This document shows positions 29,295-36,605 of a stretch of DNA of 39,552 nucleotides, piece after piece (within the stretch, counting starts at the first letter, position 1; each line of letters starts with the position of its first letter). The DNA is taken from assembly GCF_900112085.1 (NCBI RefSeq), contig NZ_FOJY01000019.1, positions 1-39,552 on the forward strand. Reading direction: 5' to 3'. The DNA comes from Acetitomaculum ruminis DSM 5522 (GTDB taxonomy: Bacteria > Bacillota > Clostridia > Lachnospirales > Lachnospiraceae). Position numbers and translations under genes: made by a program. The notes under the pieces are model-generated. The model worked only from the letters and a program-made list of their open reading frames with translations, was not told the origin of the DNA and ran no database searches.

Positions 29295-29492
29295 GTCCCT
29301 CTACGCATATAAACATCCTTCTCCATATGTTCATTACCTCCATTATCCCCAACATAAGATACAGCCGTTTTCCGTTTACACTGAGGCAAGTGCCGTCTGT
29401 ATGTTTCCTCCCGACATAGATTACTATAATTCTATTCAGAATTTAAATCAAGGCTAGTATATGTCACAATTTGTAATAACATTTGATTTATA

Positions 29493-29521
29493 TTGAAATA
29501 CACTGTTTTAAATGGTATATT
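29493..29521 (+). promoter_or_regulatory. Promoter of the S24 repressor gene
   Basis: TTGAAA (29493-29498), 17 bases, TATATT (29516-29521), giving a leader of about 40 bases before the repressor ATG at 29571. A clear operator palindrome was not found. Confidence 0.55.
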
Positions 29522-29570
29522 CTTATACAGAGATTTGATACCTACCAACGACAGAAGAGAAAGGCAGACC

Positions 29571-30275
29571 ATGAAAAATATCGGTGAAGTAATTGCATTC
29601 CACAGAAAAAATAAAAAGATATCCCAGATTGATATTGCTACAGAGCTTGAGAAATATGATATTCATATCAAAAACGCTGCTGTGAGCGCCTGGGAAAAGA
29701 GAAATAGTATACCATCTGCTGATACCTTGCTTGCATTGTGTGAAATACTTGGAATCAATGACATTTATACAGAATTTATTGGAGAAAATCCGAATGATCC
29801 ATTTAAGGATTTAAATGAAGAAGGTGTAAAGAAAGTTCTTGATTACATAGAGCTTTTGAAAAAGACCGAGGATTATCAGAAGCAAACTGCTGAGATTGTT
29901 GAATTTAAGCCACGTATCATGAAGGTTGCTCTACTTCCAGCTTCAGCCGGAACCGGTTACTTTATTGACGATGAAAACTTCGATGAAGTAGAAATCTATG
30001 ATCAAGTTCCAAGAAAAGCCACCTTTGGCGTTTACCTTGATGGTGACAGTATGGAACCAAGATTTAAAGATGAGCAGCTTGTATGGATAGAGCAGACAGA
30101 CTGCCTTGATTCCGGTGATATAGGGTTATTCTACCTAGACGGAAAGACCTATTTCAAAAAATATATTGTAAAGTCAGCCGGAACATTCCTATTATCACTA
30201 AATGCAAAATATAAGCCCATTCCGATAAGCGAATATAGCTCATTCAAAATTTTCGGCAAGCTTGCCATTGATTAG
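29571..30275 (+). CDS. CI/LexA-like repressor: XRE HTH plus S24 peptidase domain
   Basis: A 234-residue regulator. The XRE domain (about 1-65; SQIDIATELEKYDIHIKNAA then AVSAWEKRNS) is followed by a linker and an S24 autopeptidase domain: cleavage site SAGTG (A126-G127), nucleophile S160 in DGDSMEPRF and a Lys at about 196-197 in YFKKY. This is the build of phage and ICE repressors that cleave themselves on RecA activation. I start at MKNIGEV, 8 bases after AGAAAGG; the longer frame runs through the promoter. With the XRE gene downstream it looks like the lysogeny-type control region of an integrative element that is otherwise mostly gone here. Confidence 0.88.
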   Translation: MKNIGEVIAFHRKNKKISQIDIATELEKYDIHIKNAAVSAWEKRNSIPSADTLLALCEILGINDIYTEFIGENPNDPFKDLNEEGVKKVLDYIELLKKTEDYQKQTAEIVEFKPRIMKVALLPASAGTGYFIDDENFDEVEIYDQVPRKATFGVYLDGDSMEPRFKDEQLVWIEQTDCLDSGDIGLFYLDGKTYFKKYIVKSAGTFLLSLNAKYKPIPISEYSSFKIFGKLAID

Positions 30276-30357
30276 AGTCTGATATATTGTACACCCTCTT
30301 TGGTAAAATGGTACTTGTCAGAAAGACTTTACCTATTACACGAGAGGAGTTGATGTT

Positions 30358-30594
30358 TTGAAAGATTTGACCTATTCCAACAATATCTATGACCTTCGTA
30401 AAAAGAACCATATAAGCCAGAACAAAATGGCTGATGATTTAGGAATCAATCGGCGTACTATAAGCCTTATCGAAAACGGCGAACAGAATGTGTCACTTGA
30501 TTATGCCTATAGGATTTCAGCCTATTTTAATCTGCTGGTTCAGGAAGTATTCCCAGAGACAAAGGAAGAAGCTGAAACAACTGAAACTGAATAA
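30358..30594 (+). CDS. Small XRE-family regulator
   Basis: A 78-residue single-domain helix-turn-helix protein: LRKKNHISQNKMADDLGINR, RRTISLIENGEQ, then FNLLVQEVFPE and an acidic tail. The start is TTG at 30358 with GAGGAG 8 bases upstream; an ATG three codons earlier in another frame stops at once. GGTAAA (30302-30307) and TTTACC (30327-30332) upstream form a possible inverted repeat. The gene lies 82 bases after the S24 repressor gene and ends before a terminator. Resembles Cro-like partners or the antitoxin-type HTH of clostridia. Confidence 0.8.
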   Translation: MKDLTYSNNIYDLRKKNHISQNKMADDLGINRRTISLIENGEQNVSLDYAYRISAYFNLLVQEVFPETKEEAETTETE

Positions 30595-30608
30595 TTCTTT
30601 GTACATCA

Positions 30609-30642
30609 GCCCGCTACAAGAGCGGGCATTTATTATTATTTT
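30609..30642 (+). terminator. Rho-independent terminator
   Basis: GCCCGCT (30609-30615), loop ACAAG, AGCGGGC (30621-30627), then ATTTATTATTATTTT. It follows the XRE gene and also sits at the 3' side of the converging reductase gene, whose stop lies in the T-rich part. Confidence 0.7.
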
Positions 30643-31268
30643 GAAAGTCTTGCTCCCATCTGAAAAGCCATATCGAGATCTGCTGGAAACTGCTTCTCTC
30701 GCATTTCTTTCTTATGTTCTTCACTAAAGCCTGCCATATTAAACTTGCTATAGTCTGCTACCTGCAAAGTATCACAGCAAGGATATATTTCGACAGTTCC
30801 ATTAAGTGCTTTAAATGCTTCCATTTGTCTCTCCATCTGAGCCTTATATGCGCTTTCATAAAAGGCTTTGGGAGCATTCATAGTAAGCACTACTCCTACA
30901 TTCACCTTTCCCTTAAAATAGTTAGAATAATCATCGTATGACAAAGCACAAAAATGTAGCCTTTCAATCAATGCATGAACCTGGCTGGTGATATCTCCAA
31001 GATAAATCGGAGAGCCTATAAACATTGCATCTGCAGAAAATATCTTATCTATAACAGGAGACAAATCATCCTTCCAGAAGCAGTGGCATCTTTCTATATC
31101 CTTGCGTTTGCAGGCCATACAGCTTCTACATCCGGTATAGTTCAAGCTGTATAAATCAATGTACTCCGTCTCTGCACCAACTGACTCAGCACCCTTCTGC
31201 ACGGACTTAAGCATTTCTGCTGTATTCCAGTTTTTTCTTGGGCTTCCATTTAAAATGATAGTTTTCAT
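30636..31268 (-). CDS. Flavodoxin-family NAD(P)H-dependent FMN reductase, IsfD-like
   Basis: A 210-residue flavodoxin-fold protein: MKTIILNGSPRKNWNTAEML binds the FMN phosphate, followed by the Cys-rich GCRSCMACKRKDIERCHC (about 48-65), which in iron-sulfur flavoproteins holds a cluster, and FIGSPIYLGDITSQV. The spacing CxxCxxC with further Cys suggests a possible 4Fe-4S site, though many members of the family lack one. AGGAGG is 6 bases before the ATG. It is 17 bases after the ACT-domain gene on the same strand, so the two are probably co-transcribed. Cytoplasmic electron transfer; the substrate is unknown. Confidence 0.85.
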   Translation of the reverse strand: MKTIILNGSPRKNWNTAEMLKSVQKGAESVGAETEYIDLYSLNYTGCRSCMACKRKDIERCHCFWKDDLSPVIDKIFSADAMFIGSPIYLGDITSQVHALIERLHFCALSYDDYSNYFKGKVNVGVVLTMNAPKAFYESAYKAQMERQMEAFKALNGTVEIYPCCDTLQVADYSKFNMAGFSEEHKKEMREKQFPADLDMAFQMGARLSK

Positions 31269-31285
31269 AGTTCCTCCTAACATGA

Positions 31286-31651
31286 TCAAATCACTTTATA
31301 TCCAGCCTCTTCAAGTACCGATAATGCTCTGTCAAAATTATCAGCTTTAGTCAGGATATAATCTGTATTATAGGTCGATACTGCAAATATCCCTATCTTA
31401 TTATCAGCCAATATGGCTGAAATCTTTGAAAGAATTCCAATCAGAGAGTAATCCAAAACTCCCTGTATCCGAAATGCACTCCATCCATCGTCCCTTTCCA
31501 AAGTATTGGCAGGAGCATCCTCTGTCTTACATACTAAAGATATCTCCTCATCAGTCTTCCCAACAAAATAAAAACTCTTTGTGACATCTATATCTGAATC
31601 TTGTTTTAATTTACATACTGTAAAATCATAAGGTATCTTCTTTAATTCCAT
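31286..31651 (-). CDS. ACT domain protein
   Basis: A 121-residue protein with an N-terminal beta region and a C-terminal aspartokinase-type ACT domain (about 55-120; DYSLIGILSKISAILADNKI and STYNTDYILTK). ACT_7-type stand-alone proteins of this size are thought to bind amino acids and are common near GNAT genes, as here. A GTG five codons upstream is possible, but ATG 31651 has GTGGAG at a better distance. Between a reductase and an acetyltransferase gene on the same strand. Confidence 0.82.
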   Translation of the reverse strand: MELKKIPYDFTVCKLKQDSDIDVTKSFYFVGKTDEEISLVCKTEDAPANTLERDDGWSAFRIQGVLDYSLIGILSKISAILADNKIGIFAVSTYNTDYILTKADNFDRALSVLEEAGYKVI

Positions 31652-31687
31652 ATAGTCATTCTCCACTCTAAAAGGAAGATGTTCGTA

Positions 31688-32137
31688 TTATCCATGGATT
31701 CTCTCCATCTTCACATGAGGAATACCATCTTCCATAAATGGCTCTGACACAACCTCAAAGCCTTCTTTTGCATAATAGCCTATGGCATATTCCTGGGCTT
31801 CAAGGTATATCTTCTTAGCCTTTAGCCGCTCTATTGCTACCCTTACGCCTTCATGAAGGATCTGTCCTCCAATGCCTTTACCATGCTCCAGTGTAACGAC
31901 TCTTCCAATCTGAGCTACTCCGGATGCTTCATCATGGTCTTTCCAAAATACCCTGAGACATCCTGCAACTCTCCTGGAATCGTTATAACAAAATACATGT
32001 ATCGCATCCTGATCTTTATCATCCATATCCTGATAAATGCATTCCTGCTCTGTGACAAATATCTCAAATCTTGTTTTTAATCTCTCATAAAGCTCTGAGG
32101 TACTGAGCTCATTAAAATGCTTAACTATCAAATCCAT
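31688..32137 (-). CDS. GNAT N-acetyltransferase, ElaA-like
   Basis: A 149-residue acetyltransferase of the ElaA/YjcF type. RFEIFVTEQECIYQDMDDKD is the family N-terminal signature, AGCLRVF the beta strand and IGRVVTLEHGKGIGGQIL the acetyl-CoA pyrophosphate loop. YYAKEGFEVVSEPF ends the fold. The ribosome binding site is weak (GGAG 15 bases upstream), so the start is less certain. The acceptor is unknown. Confidence 0.88.
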   Translation of the reverse strand: MDLIVKHFNELSTSELYERLKTRFEIFVTEQECIYQDMDDKDQDAIHVFCYNDSRRVAGCLRVFWKDHDEASGVAQIGRVVTLEHGKGIGGQILHEGVRVAIERLKAKKIYLEAQEYAIGYYAKEGFEVVSEPFMEDGIPHVKMERIHG

Positions 32138-32207
32138 CCAGTATCTTTATTAACTCCTTATTTCTTTCAAGCATATTATAAATGCCATCCTCTGATAGCA
32201 CTCTTTT

Positions 32208-32335
32208 TTAAACCTCTTTAAACTTCTCAGCATCCAATGTCTTGATCACTCTTGCCGGACTGCCTGTCATATATTGCCTGTTCCTCAGGTGTGCGTTCTC
32301 TCATATCTACTCTTAATTCTTCCATCATCATTAAC
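32208..32335 (-). pseudogene. Hexapeptide acetyltransferase-like C-terminal scrap
   Basis: One short frame (32270-32208) reads MTGSPARVIKTLDAEKFKEV, which looks like the conserved end of sugar O-acetyltransferases (GxPAKVIK). A second frame directly upstream, MMEELRVDMRERTPEEQAIY, ends inside it. The left-handed-helix body is missing, so this looks like the scar of a deletion. Evidence is short and the call tentative. Confidence 0.35.
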
Positions 32336-32343
32336 CCCGTTCT

Positions 32344-32799
32344 CTATAGTTTTTTCTCAAAAGCAATGTCCCCGCGCTCATATTCATAGTCAGCGAGTTT
32401 TACTTCTGTAAAACCGTACTTTTCATAGATATGCAAAGCCGGAGAAAGCTTACTGTTTGAAATCAAAAACAAGCGGCCTGCACCGTGCTGAATCGCCCAA
32501 TTCATGGCAGCCTCAAATACCATGCTTCCACTTCCAGAATGCTTGCGTTCTTTATTAGAGCCAAGTTTACACAGTTCCCAGGTGCTTCCTTCCATAGGCT
32601 TTGCCATACATGTAGCCAGAGCCGTTCCGTCATCGTCAATGGCAAAATAAATCATGGCTCCGTCTTTCATTTCATCTTCAATATGCTCAAAGGTCTCATA
32701 ATCTTCCGGTTCAAGATGACCGAAGTTATCCTCTATCCAGTCAGTGTTAAAATCTATAAAATCCTGCTTATATTTTTTGTCATACTCAATTAGTTTCAC
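32344..32799 (-). CDS. GNAT N-acetyltransferase
   Basis: A 151-residue GNAT protein. DYETFEHIEDEMKDGAMIYF covers the first strands, WELCKLGSNKERKHSGSGSM the acetyl-CoA loop (with S-G-S-G-S in place of the usual G-x-G) and LHIYEKYGFTEV the C-terminal motif. The start is a GTG (32799-32797) with GGAG 11 bases upstream. It is separated from the ElaA-like gene by the acetyltransferase scrap. The substrate is unknown. Confidence 0.85.
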   Translation of the reverse strand: MKLIEYDKKYKQDFIDFNTDWIEDNFGHLEPEDYETFEHIEDEMKDGAMIYFAIDDDGTALATCMAKPMEGSTWELCKLGSNKERKHSGSGSMVFEAAMNWAIQHGAGRLFLISNSKLSPALHIYEKYGFTEVKLADYEYERGDIAFEKKL

Positions 32800-32846
32800 T
32801 TATTCGTATCTCCGTGTTAAATATATTATGTCAATTAAAAATCCGT

Positions 32847-33548
32847 TTATAGCTCTATGCTCTCTAAATCATCCGGAACATATAAATTTCCATGATAATA
32901 CTGAGTTCCTTCTTCCTTATAGAGCTTTGCCCTGTCAGAAAGATTTTTATCCTCATATTCATATGGAATATCTACCTCTGTAACCTTACACTTATAAAAA
33001 ATTGCAGATACAGGTGCGCCTACATACATAAATACCGTATCACCCTTTATAATCCTAGCGCCCTGCTTCCAATCAATTTCATCAGTTTCATCAAATGCAT
33101 GTTCAATGTCATAATACTTTGGATTTGCAGGTACTAACCATTCCTTAGCCTGACAGAACTTATCCTTTTTCTTCCTAGATGCAGTGTCTAAAAAACTGGC
33201 ATCTATCATGTTGCAGATCTCATCTACTTTCACAGTTCCATCAAGCAGAATAGTTATCCAGCTGCCCTTGTTCATGTGATAAGCAGGCAGGAAACCTTCC
33301 TGTTGTAACAAGATATCACGAAGCATAAGATCATCAATTTTTACATCAATGATATCTATACGTTCAGTACCTGGAAGCCCAAGTTTATCGGCATCAACAT
33401 CCATAATTATCGCAAACCATTTTCTGTTGTCTTCATGTCTGAAAACCGCATAATCAGGGTATCTTTTCCAGAGATATTCCGGAGATGCTTTGTATTTTTT
33501 CTTTATATATTTTTCGACATCTTCTCTTAAATCCATTTCATCACTCAT
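32847..33548 (-). CDS. MmcQ/YjbR-type DNA-binding domain fused to a PUA/EVE-like domain
   Basis: About 233 residues. The N-terminal half is a CyaY-fold MmcQ/YjbR domain (KASPEYLWKRYPDYAVFRH, KWFAIIMDVD, AYHMNKGSWITILLDG). The C-terminal half (about 135-225; PKYYDIEHAFDE, WKQGARIIKGDTVFMYVGAP, then FYKCKVTEVDIPY) has the layout of an EVE/PUA-like domain, which in other proteins binds modified bases or nucleotides. No good ribosome binding site is visible; the start region overlaps the stop of the upstream nuclease-like gene (TGATGAGTGATG), so coupling is likely and the exact ATG (33548, 33545 or 33533) is unsure. The overlap ties it to the nuclease cluster. Confidence 0.75.
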   Translation of the reverse strand: MSDEMDLREDVEKYIKKKYKASPEYLWKRYPDYAVFRHEDNRKWFAIIMDVDADKLGLPGTERIDIIDVKIDDLMLRDILLQQEGFLPAYHMNKGSWITILLDGTVKVDEICNMIDASFLDTASRKKKDKFCQAKEWLVPANPKYYDIEHAFDETDEIDWKQGARIIKGDTVFMYVGAPVSAIFYKCKVTEVDIPYEYEDKNLSDRAKLYKEEGTQYYHGNLYVPDDLESIEL

Positions 33549-34767
33549 CATAGCTAAGATCAAACAACATAACTCTCATTTTCACTAATTGCCCTGGATG
33601 AGAATTCGAGATATACACACACTCAAATTCATTCTTATCCAGTTCCCTTAAGAATCGCATATTCTCCAAATTATTAAGTGCGTCTTTTGCTTTTTCAAGC
33701 ACTTTAATAAAGTCTTTTTGTCTTACAAATACAATCAAAGCAGTCTTACAATCTCTCCATGTAAGATAGCCATCCAGCTGGTCAACCGCATCTGTTAATG
33801 CCTTAGCTCCCTTCCATATTTTACACTCAGCAACAAAAGCTGCTCTATTTTCTTGCTCTATGCAAATATCAGTTTTTCCTTTTCGTCTAAACGTTTCTCC
33901 TGTCGCTGTACCTTTGTATGTAGCGTTTAATGTTGCAAGAAGAGTATTTCTCAAATCTTCTTCCTGCATAGATTTGTATGATTCTGGTGTTCTCTCATAT
34001 GTAGATAAAGTATGCTTTAATGTATCAAGAACATCTTTGTAATCCGAATCAGAAACATTGTAATAAGATTCACTATCATATTTATGCGCTATAGGAACGA
34101 TTTTTCTTTCTAAAGGGACATGTTTACGAGCATATTCCTTCTTTTCTATCGAAACTTCAAACATCTGCGCTATATTGTAAAATGATTGTACTTTACTTTT
34201 TCTTGTTCTAATTGCTTCGCTAATGTATCTTCTAAGGCCATTATTAAAGGCGTTTACATCAGAATTAGCAAATCCCAATCCCTGTTTTACATCATCTAGC
34301 TCATCTTTGACTGCAGCTAGCAACCTATCTTTAGCTCCATCTCCATTCATTTCATTTAGAGCTCTTTCTGCCTTAATGATTAAATATCCATTATGTAGCG
34401 TTATCTCCGGATATCCACCTAATGAAAATGTTGAAGCCTGGCACTTAAACAAAACATCATCGCCAGAATACGGATAAAAAAAGCTTGCTATAATTCCATC
34501 AACATCTACGTATTCCTTATCATACTCAGTCCTAAAGAATGGATCTATGTATTTCCTTATTTTGCCCTGAACTATACTTCTCTTTTCAAAATCTTCCTCT
34601 TCAACTGTAACTGGTTCAATATAAAATTCTTGATACAAATTATCCGTCAGAACATCTAGGTAATTTGCCATAACCTCTTCATTTGAAAGCTTATCTATTT
34701 TTTCATTTATAGCTTTATATTGATTTCCCAACACATTTCTTAATTCATAATCCTTAAACGGTTTCAT
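33541..34767 (-). CDS. PD-(D/E)XK nuclease-like protein
   Basis: About 408 residues. The C-terminal domain contains KGKTDICIE, AAFVAECKIW and AVDQLDGYL, fitting motifs D300, E314-x-K316 and Q330 of a PD-(D/E)XK endonuclease fold. The N-terminal 280 residues are mixed alpha-beta of no recognised family and may bind DNA or a partner. Start uncertain: ATG 34767 has a distant AAGG; a strong GGGGAG stands before another ATG (34797) whose frame, MFRKSEKVLKYNE, would join this one if GAAACC were one A shorter. Overlaps the YjbR-like gene by about 8 bases and lies 79 bases after the DUF4268-like gene. A defence role is inferred, not shown. Confidence 0.68.
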   Translation of the reverse strand: MKPFKDYELRNVLGNQYKAINEKIDKLSNEEVMANYLDVLTDNLYQEFYIEPVTVEEEDFEKRSIVQGKIRKYIDPFFRTEYDKEYVDVDGIIASFFYPYSGDDVLFKCQASTFSLGGYPEITLHNGYLIIKAERALNEMNGDGAKDRLLAAVKDELDDVKQGLGFANSDVNAFNNGLRRYISEAIRTRKSKVQSFYNIAQMFEVSIEKKEYARKHVPLERKIVPIAHKYDSESYYNVSDSDYKDVLDTLKHTLSTYERTPESYKSMQEEDLRNTLLATLNATYKGTATGETFRRKGKTDICIEQENRAAFVAECKIWKGAKALTDAVDQLDGYLTWRDCKTALIVFVRQKDFIKVLEKAKDALNNLENMRFLRELDKNEFECVYISNSHPGQLVKMRVMLFDLSYDE

Positions 34768-34846
34768 TATACTTAAGTACCTTCTCACTCTTTCTAAACA
34801 TTTGAATACTCCCCTTCAAAAGACTCTCACGCAAGAATTATATCTA

Positions 34847-35223
34847 TTAAATGCTCTTCTTTGCGGCGCCTAATCTGTCATGAAGTGCATCATAAAATCT
34901 TGGCATGGTATCGCACTGGAATTTAATCATTTTGTCCCAATCAGCTCTATCTTTAACATTGACTCCTTCCAGACGAGCAGATATACGGCAAGACTTCTTC
35001 TCATCCAGCCTTTCCCAAAACAAATCAGCGCCAAAATCTTTTTCTATATCCGCTTTCTTTGCCTTTTGATTGTTTCAATCGATTCATCAATTCTATCATT
35101 CAGCTCTTGGTATTCAGTTTCAGCATTTTTTAATGCAGTAGAAATATTCGTAGCAAATTCAAAATGATCATCATTGACGCTCAGTCCAATAATCACGTTT
35201 TTGCTCTCAATCAAATCCGCCAT
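34847..35223 (-). pseudogene. DUF4268-like protein, split by a -1 frame change
   Basis: ATG 35223 (GAGGGGGG upstream) starts MADLIESKNVIIGLSVNDDH and runs to TAG just after IKRQRKRI. In the -1 frame the sequence continues as KKADIEKDFGADLFWERL and later KMIKFQCDTMPRFYDALHDR to TAA at 34847, which is a recognisable DUF4268 domain. The switch falls at ATC AAA AGG C (A-run at 35064-35067 on the plus strand). One extra A would restore a 126-residue protein. DUF4268 domains accompany PD-(D/E)XK nuclease modules, matching the next gene. Mutation, assembly error or -1 frameshifting are all possible. Confidence 0.65.
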
Positions 35224-35295
35224 TTCTGGTCCCCCCTCGTTCCCGAGAATTTATAAGCCATTTTTAATGCAGTAATCCGCAATTCTGGCATACAG

Positions 35296-35496
35296 TCACT
35301 TAAATAAATCAAACAGTGAAAAACTCGTCTTCTTGTATATCTTGTTATATGCGGCCTTTTTAGGATTCTTAATCCATCCCATACCCTTCTTCCCATATCC
35401 GGGAATTAAGGCTTTCTTCACAGCTCTTTTTGCACGTCCCGTTGTACGTGCCTTTAGACTTCTCTTAAGACTAGGTTTTCTCATTCCAAATTTCAT
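35296..35496 (-). CDS. Very basic small protein
   Basis: 66 residues; the first 35 are rich in Arg and Lys (KRSLKARTTGRAKRAVKKAL), the last part PGYGKKGMGWIKNPKKAAYN followed by KIYKKTSFSLFDLFK. GGGAGG lies 6 bases before the ATG. The high charge suggests nucleic-acid or ribosome contact, but no family was named. The frame continues after its TGA for 14 codons (LYARIADYCIKNGL) to TAA, so a TGG codon may have become TGA, or the stop is read through. Part of the minus-strand nuclease cluster. Confidence 0.6.
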   Translation of the reverse strand: MKFGMRKPSLKRSLKARTTGRAKRAVKKALIPGYGKKGMGWIKNPKKAAYNKIYKKTSFSLFDLFK

Positions 35497-35509
35497 TAGT
35501 TGCCTCCCT

Positions 35510-35836
35510 TTACATTCCTAAGAATCGTTTAAAATCAATCATACGCTGAACATAATACTCTGCATCCTTTGCCGGATTCTTCCTACGTCCCGTAAAATGA
35601 CTAATTAAAGCTTGCCTTGCCTCATCCAAAGAATCATCAGATTTTAACCATTCTTTAAAATCGCGATCCTCATGCTTCTCCAAAAAGAATGTATCCGTAG
35701 CCATTGTCTTTAAAGTTACATCGGAGTAAGGAGCTTTACCCTCTTTTTGTCTGGAGTCATCAGTTACCTTCCTTAAGAAATCCATATACCTTTCAAAGTA
35801 CTGTTCTCTATACTGACCACCCATTTTTCTAACCAT
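35510..35836 (-). CDS. Hypothetical small protein of the nuclease cluster
   Basis: 108 residues, predicted mostly helical and strongly charged: YREQYFERYMDFLRKVTDDS near the start and ISHFTGRRKNPAKDAEYYVQ with RMIDFKRFL at the end. No family recognised. GGAGG lies 7 bases before the ATG, inside the end of the acidic small gene it overlaps by 8 bases, so translation is coupled. It is the second of three consecutive very small genes. Confidence 0.6.
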   Translation of the reverse strand: MVRKMGGQYREQYFERYMDFLRKVTDDSRQKEGKAPYSDVTLKTMATDTFFLEKHEDRDFKEWLKSDDSLDEARQALISHFTGRRKNPAKDAEYYVQRMIDFKRFLGM

Positions 35837-35975
35837 GACTCATCCTCCAATCATCCTCATCTTCCTCATCGTCTTCATCAAGCGCTTCGTCGTCTAACGC
35901 ACCCAACATAGAAAGAGTAATAAGATCATCTACAAAATCTATGGAGCCATCTCCGGTCCAATCAAATCCAAACAT
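35829..35975 (-). CDS. 48-residue acidic protein with EF-hand-like loop
   Basis: A short gene starting ATG 35975 with AAGGAGG 7 bases upstream and stopping at TAG 35829, overlapping the next start. It begins MFGFDWTGDGSIDFVDDLIT; D-x-T-G-D-G-S-I-D is spaced like the calcium-binding loop of EF-hand or dockerin repeats. The rest is almost wholly Asp/Glu (ALDEDDEEDEDDW). The strong ribosome binding site, codon-coupled overlap and conserved-looking loop argue that it is real. Its opposite charge to the very basic protein two genes downstream is striking and may mean the two bind each other. Confidence 0.6.
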   Translation of the reverse strand: MFGFDWTGDGSIDFVDDLITLSMLGALDDEALDEDDEEDEDDWRMSHG

Positions 35976-36059
35976 AACGCACCTCCTTATAAACCCTCCC
36001 AAAAGCAATCTCTGATTATAAGATACTGCATGATGTTTACGTTAAAAATGTCAGGCCAT

Positions 36060-36602
36060 TCAATCACCGAAATAGCCCAGTCCCTGACGAGGCTTGTAGT
36101 GATATGCCCCGTCTCTATATTCTAAATAATCTGTAGTTGTACGATTTATAAGATCAACTGCCAGATTATCCGGCAATGGCATATACCAATAATAATGATC
36201 TCCAAGAATCAAGTAATTGTTCTCATGTTCATAGAAATATCCCACAACCGATTCTTTTCTTATTGTTGCAACAAACCGCTCATACAATAATTTATCTTCA
36301 TCTACCAGCCATTTCTTCATAAGATACTCGTGTGGTGCAGTTTTTGCATAGGTAGAAGCGAATTTCCAAAAATGACTTTCTGCATACAGCTTTGCCCCTT
36401 CAAGCGAAAATGGCACAGCCGCATTTTCTCTTTCTCGCTCATCTTCAAGCATTTGCAGTTTTGCTTTGGCCTCTTCTTCCGATTTGTAGATAAGTGGTTT
36501 CCAATCTTCACAATAGATTTCCGGAGGATTCTTCCGATCGTCATATAGACAATGTCTTTGCTCTCCTTCATCCTCACACATTCCAATATATAGCTTCGGC
36601 AT
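36060..36602 (-). CDS. Hypothetical protein with TAPHEY motif
   Basis: A 180-residue protein. The N-terminus (GMCEDEGEQRHCLYDDRKN, then WKPLIYKSEEEAKAKLQML) is followed by TAPHEYLMKKWLVDEDKLLY and then GYFYEHENNYLILGDHYYWY with LINRTT, a pattern I have seen in uncharacterised clostridial and phage-associated proteins but cannot name. AGAGG lies 8 bases before the ATG, and the upstream nuclease-like gene stops 3 bases before it. Probably soluble. The position between a PD-(D/E)XK protein and the small-protein trio suggests a shared function. Confidence 0.6.
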   Translation of the reverse strand: MPKLYIGMCEDEGEQRHCLYDDRKNPPEIYCEDWKPLIYKSEEEAKAKLQMLEDERERENAAVPFSLEGAKLYAESHFWKFASTYAKTAPHEYLMKKWLVDEDKLLYERFVATIRKESVVGYFYEHENNYLILGDHYYWYMPLPDNLAVDLINRTTTDYLEYRDGAYHYKPRQGLGYFGD

Positions 36603-36605
36603 AAA

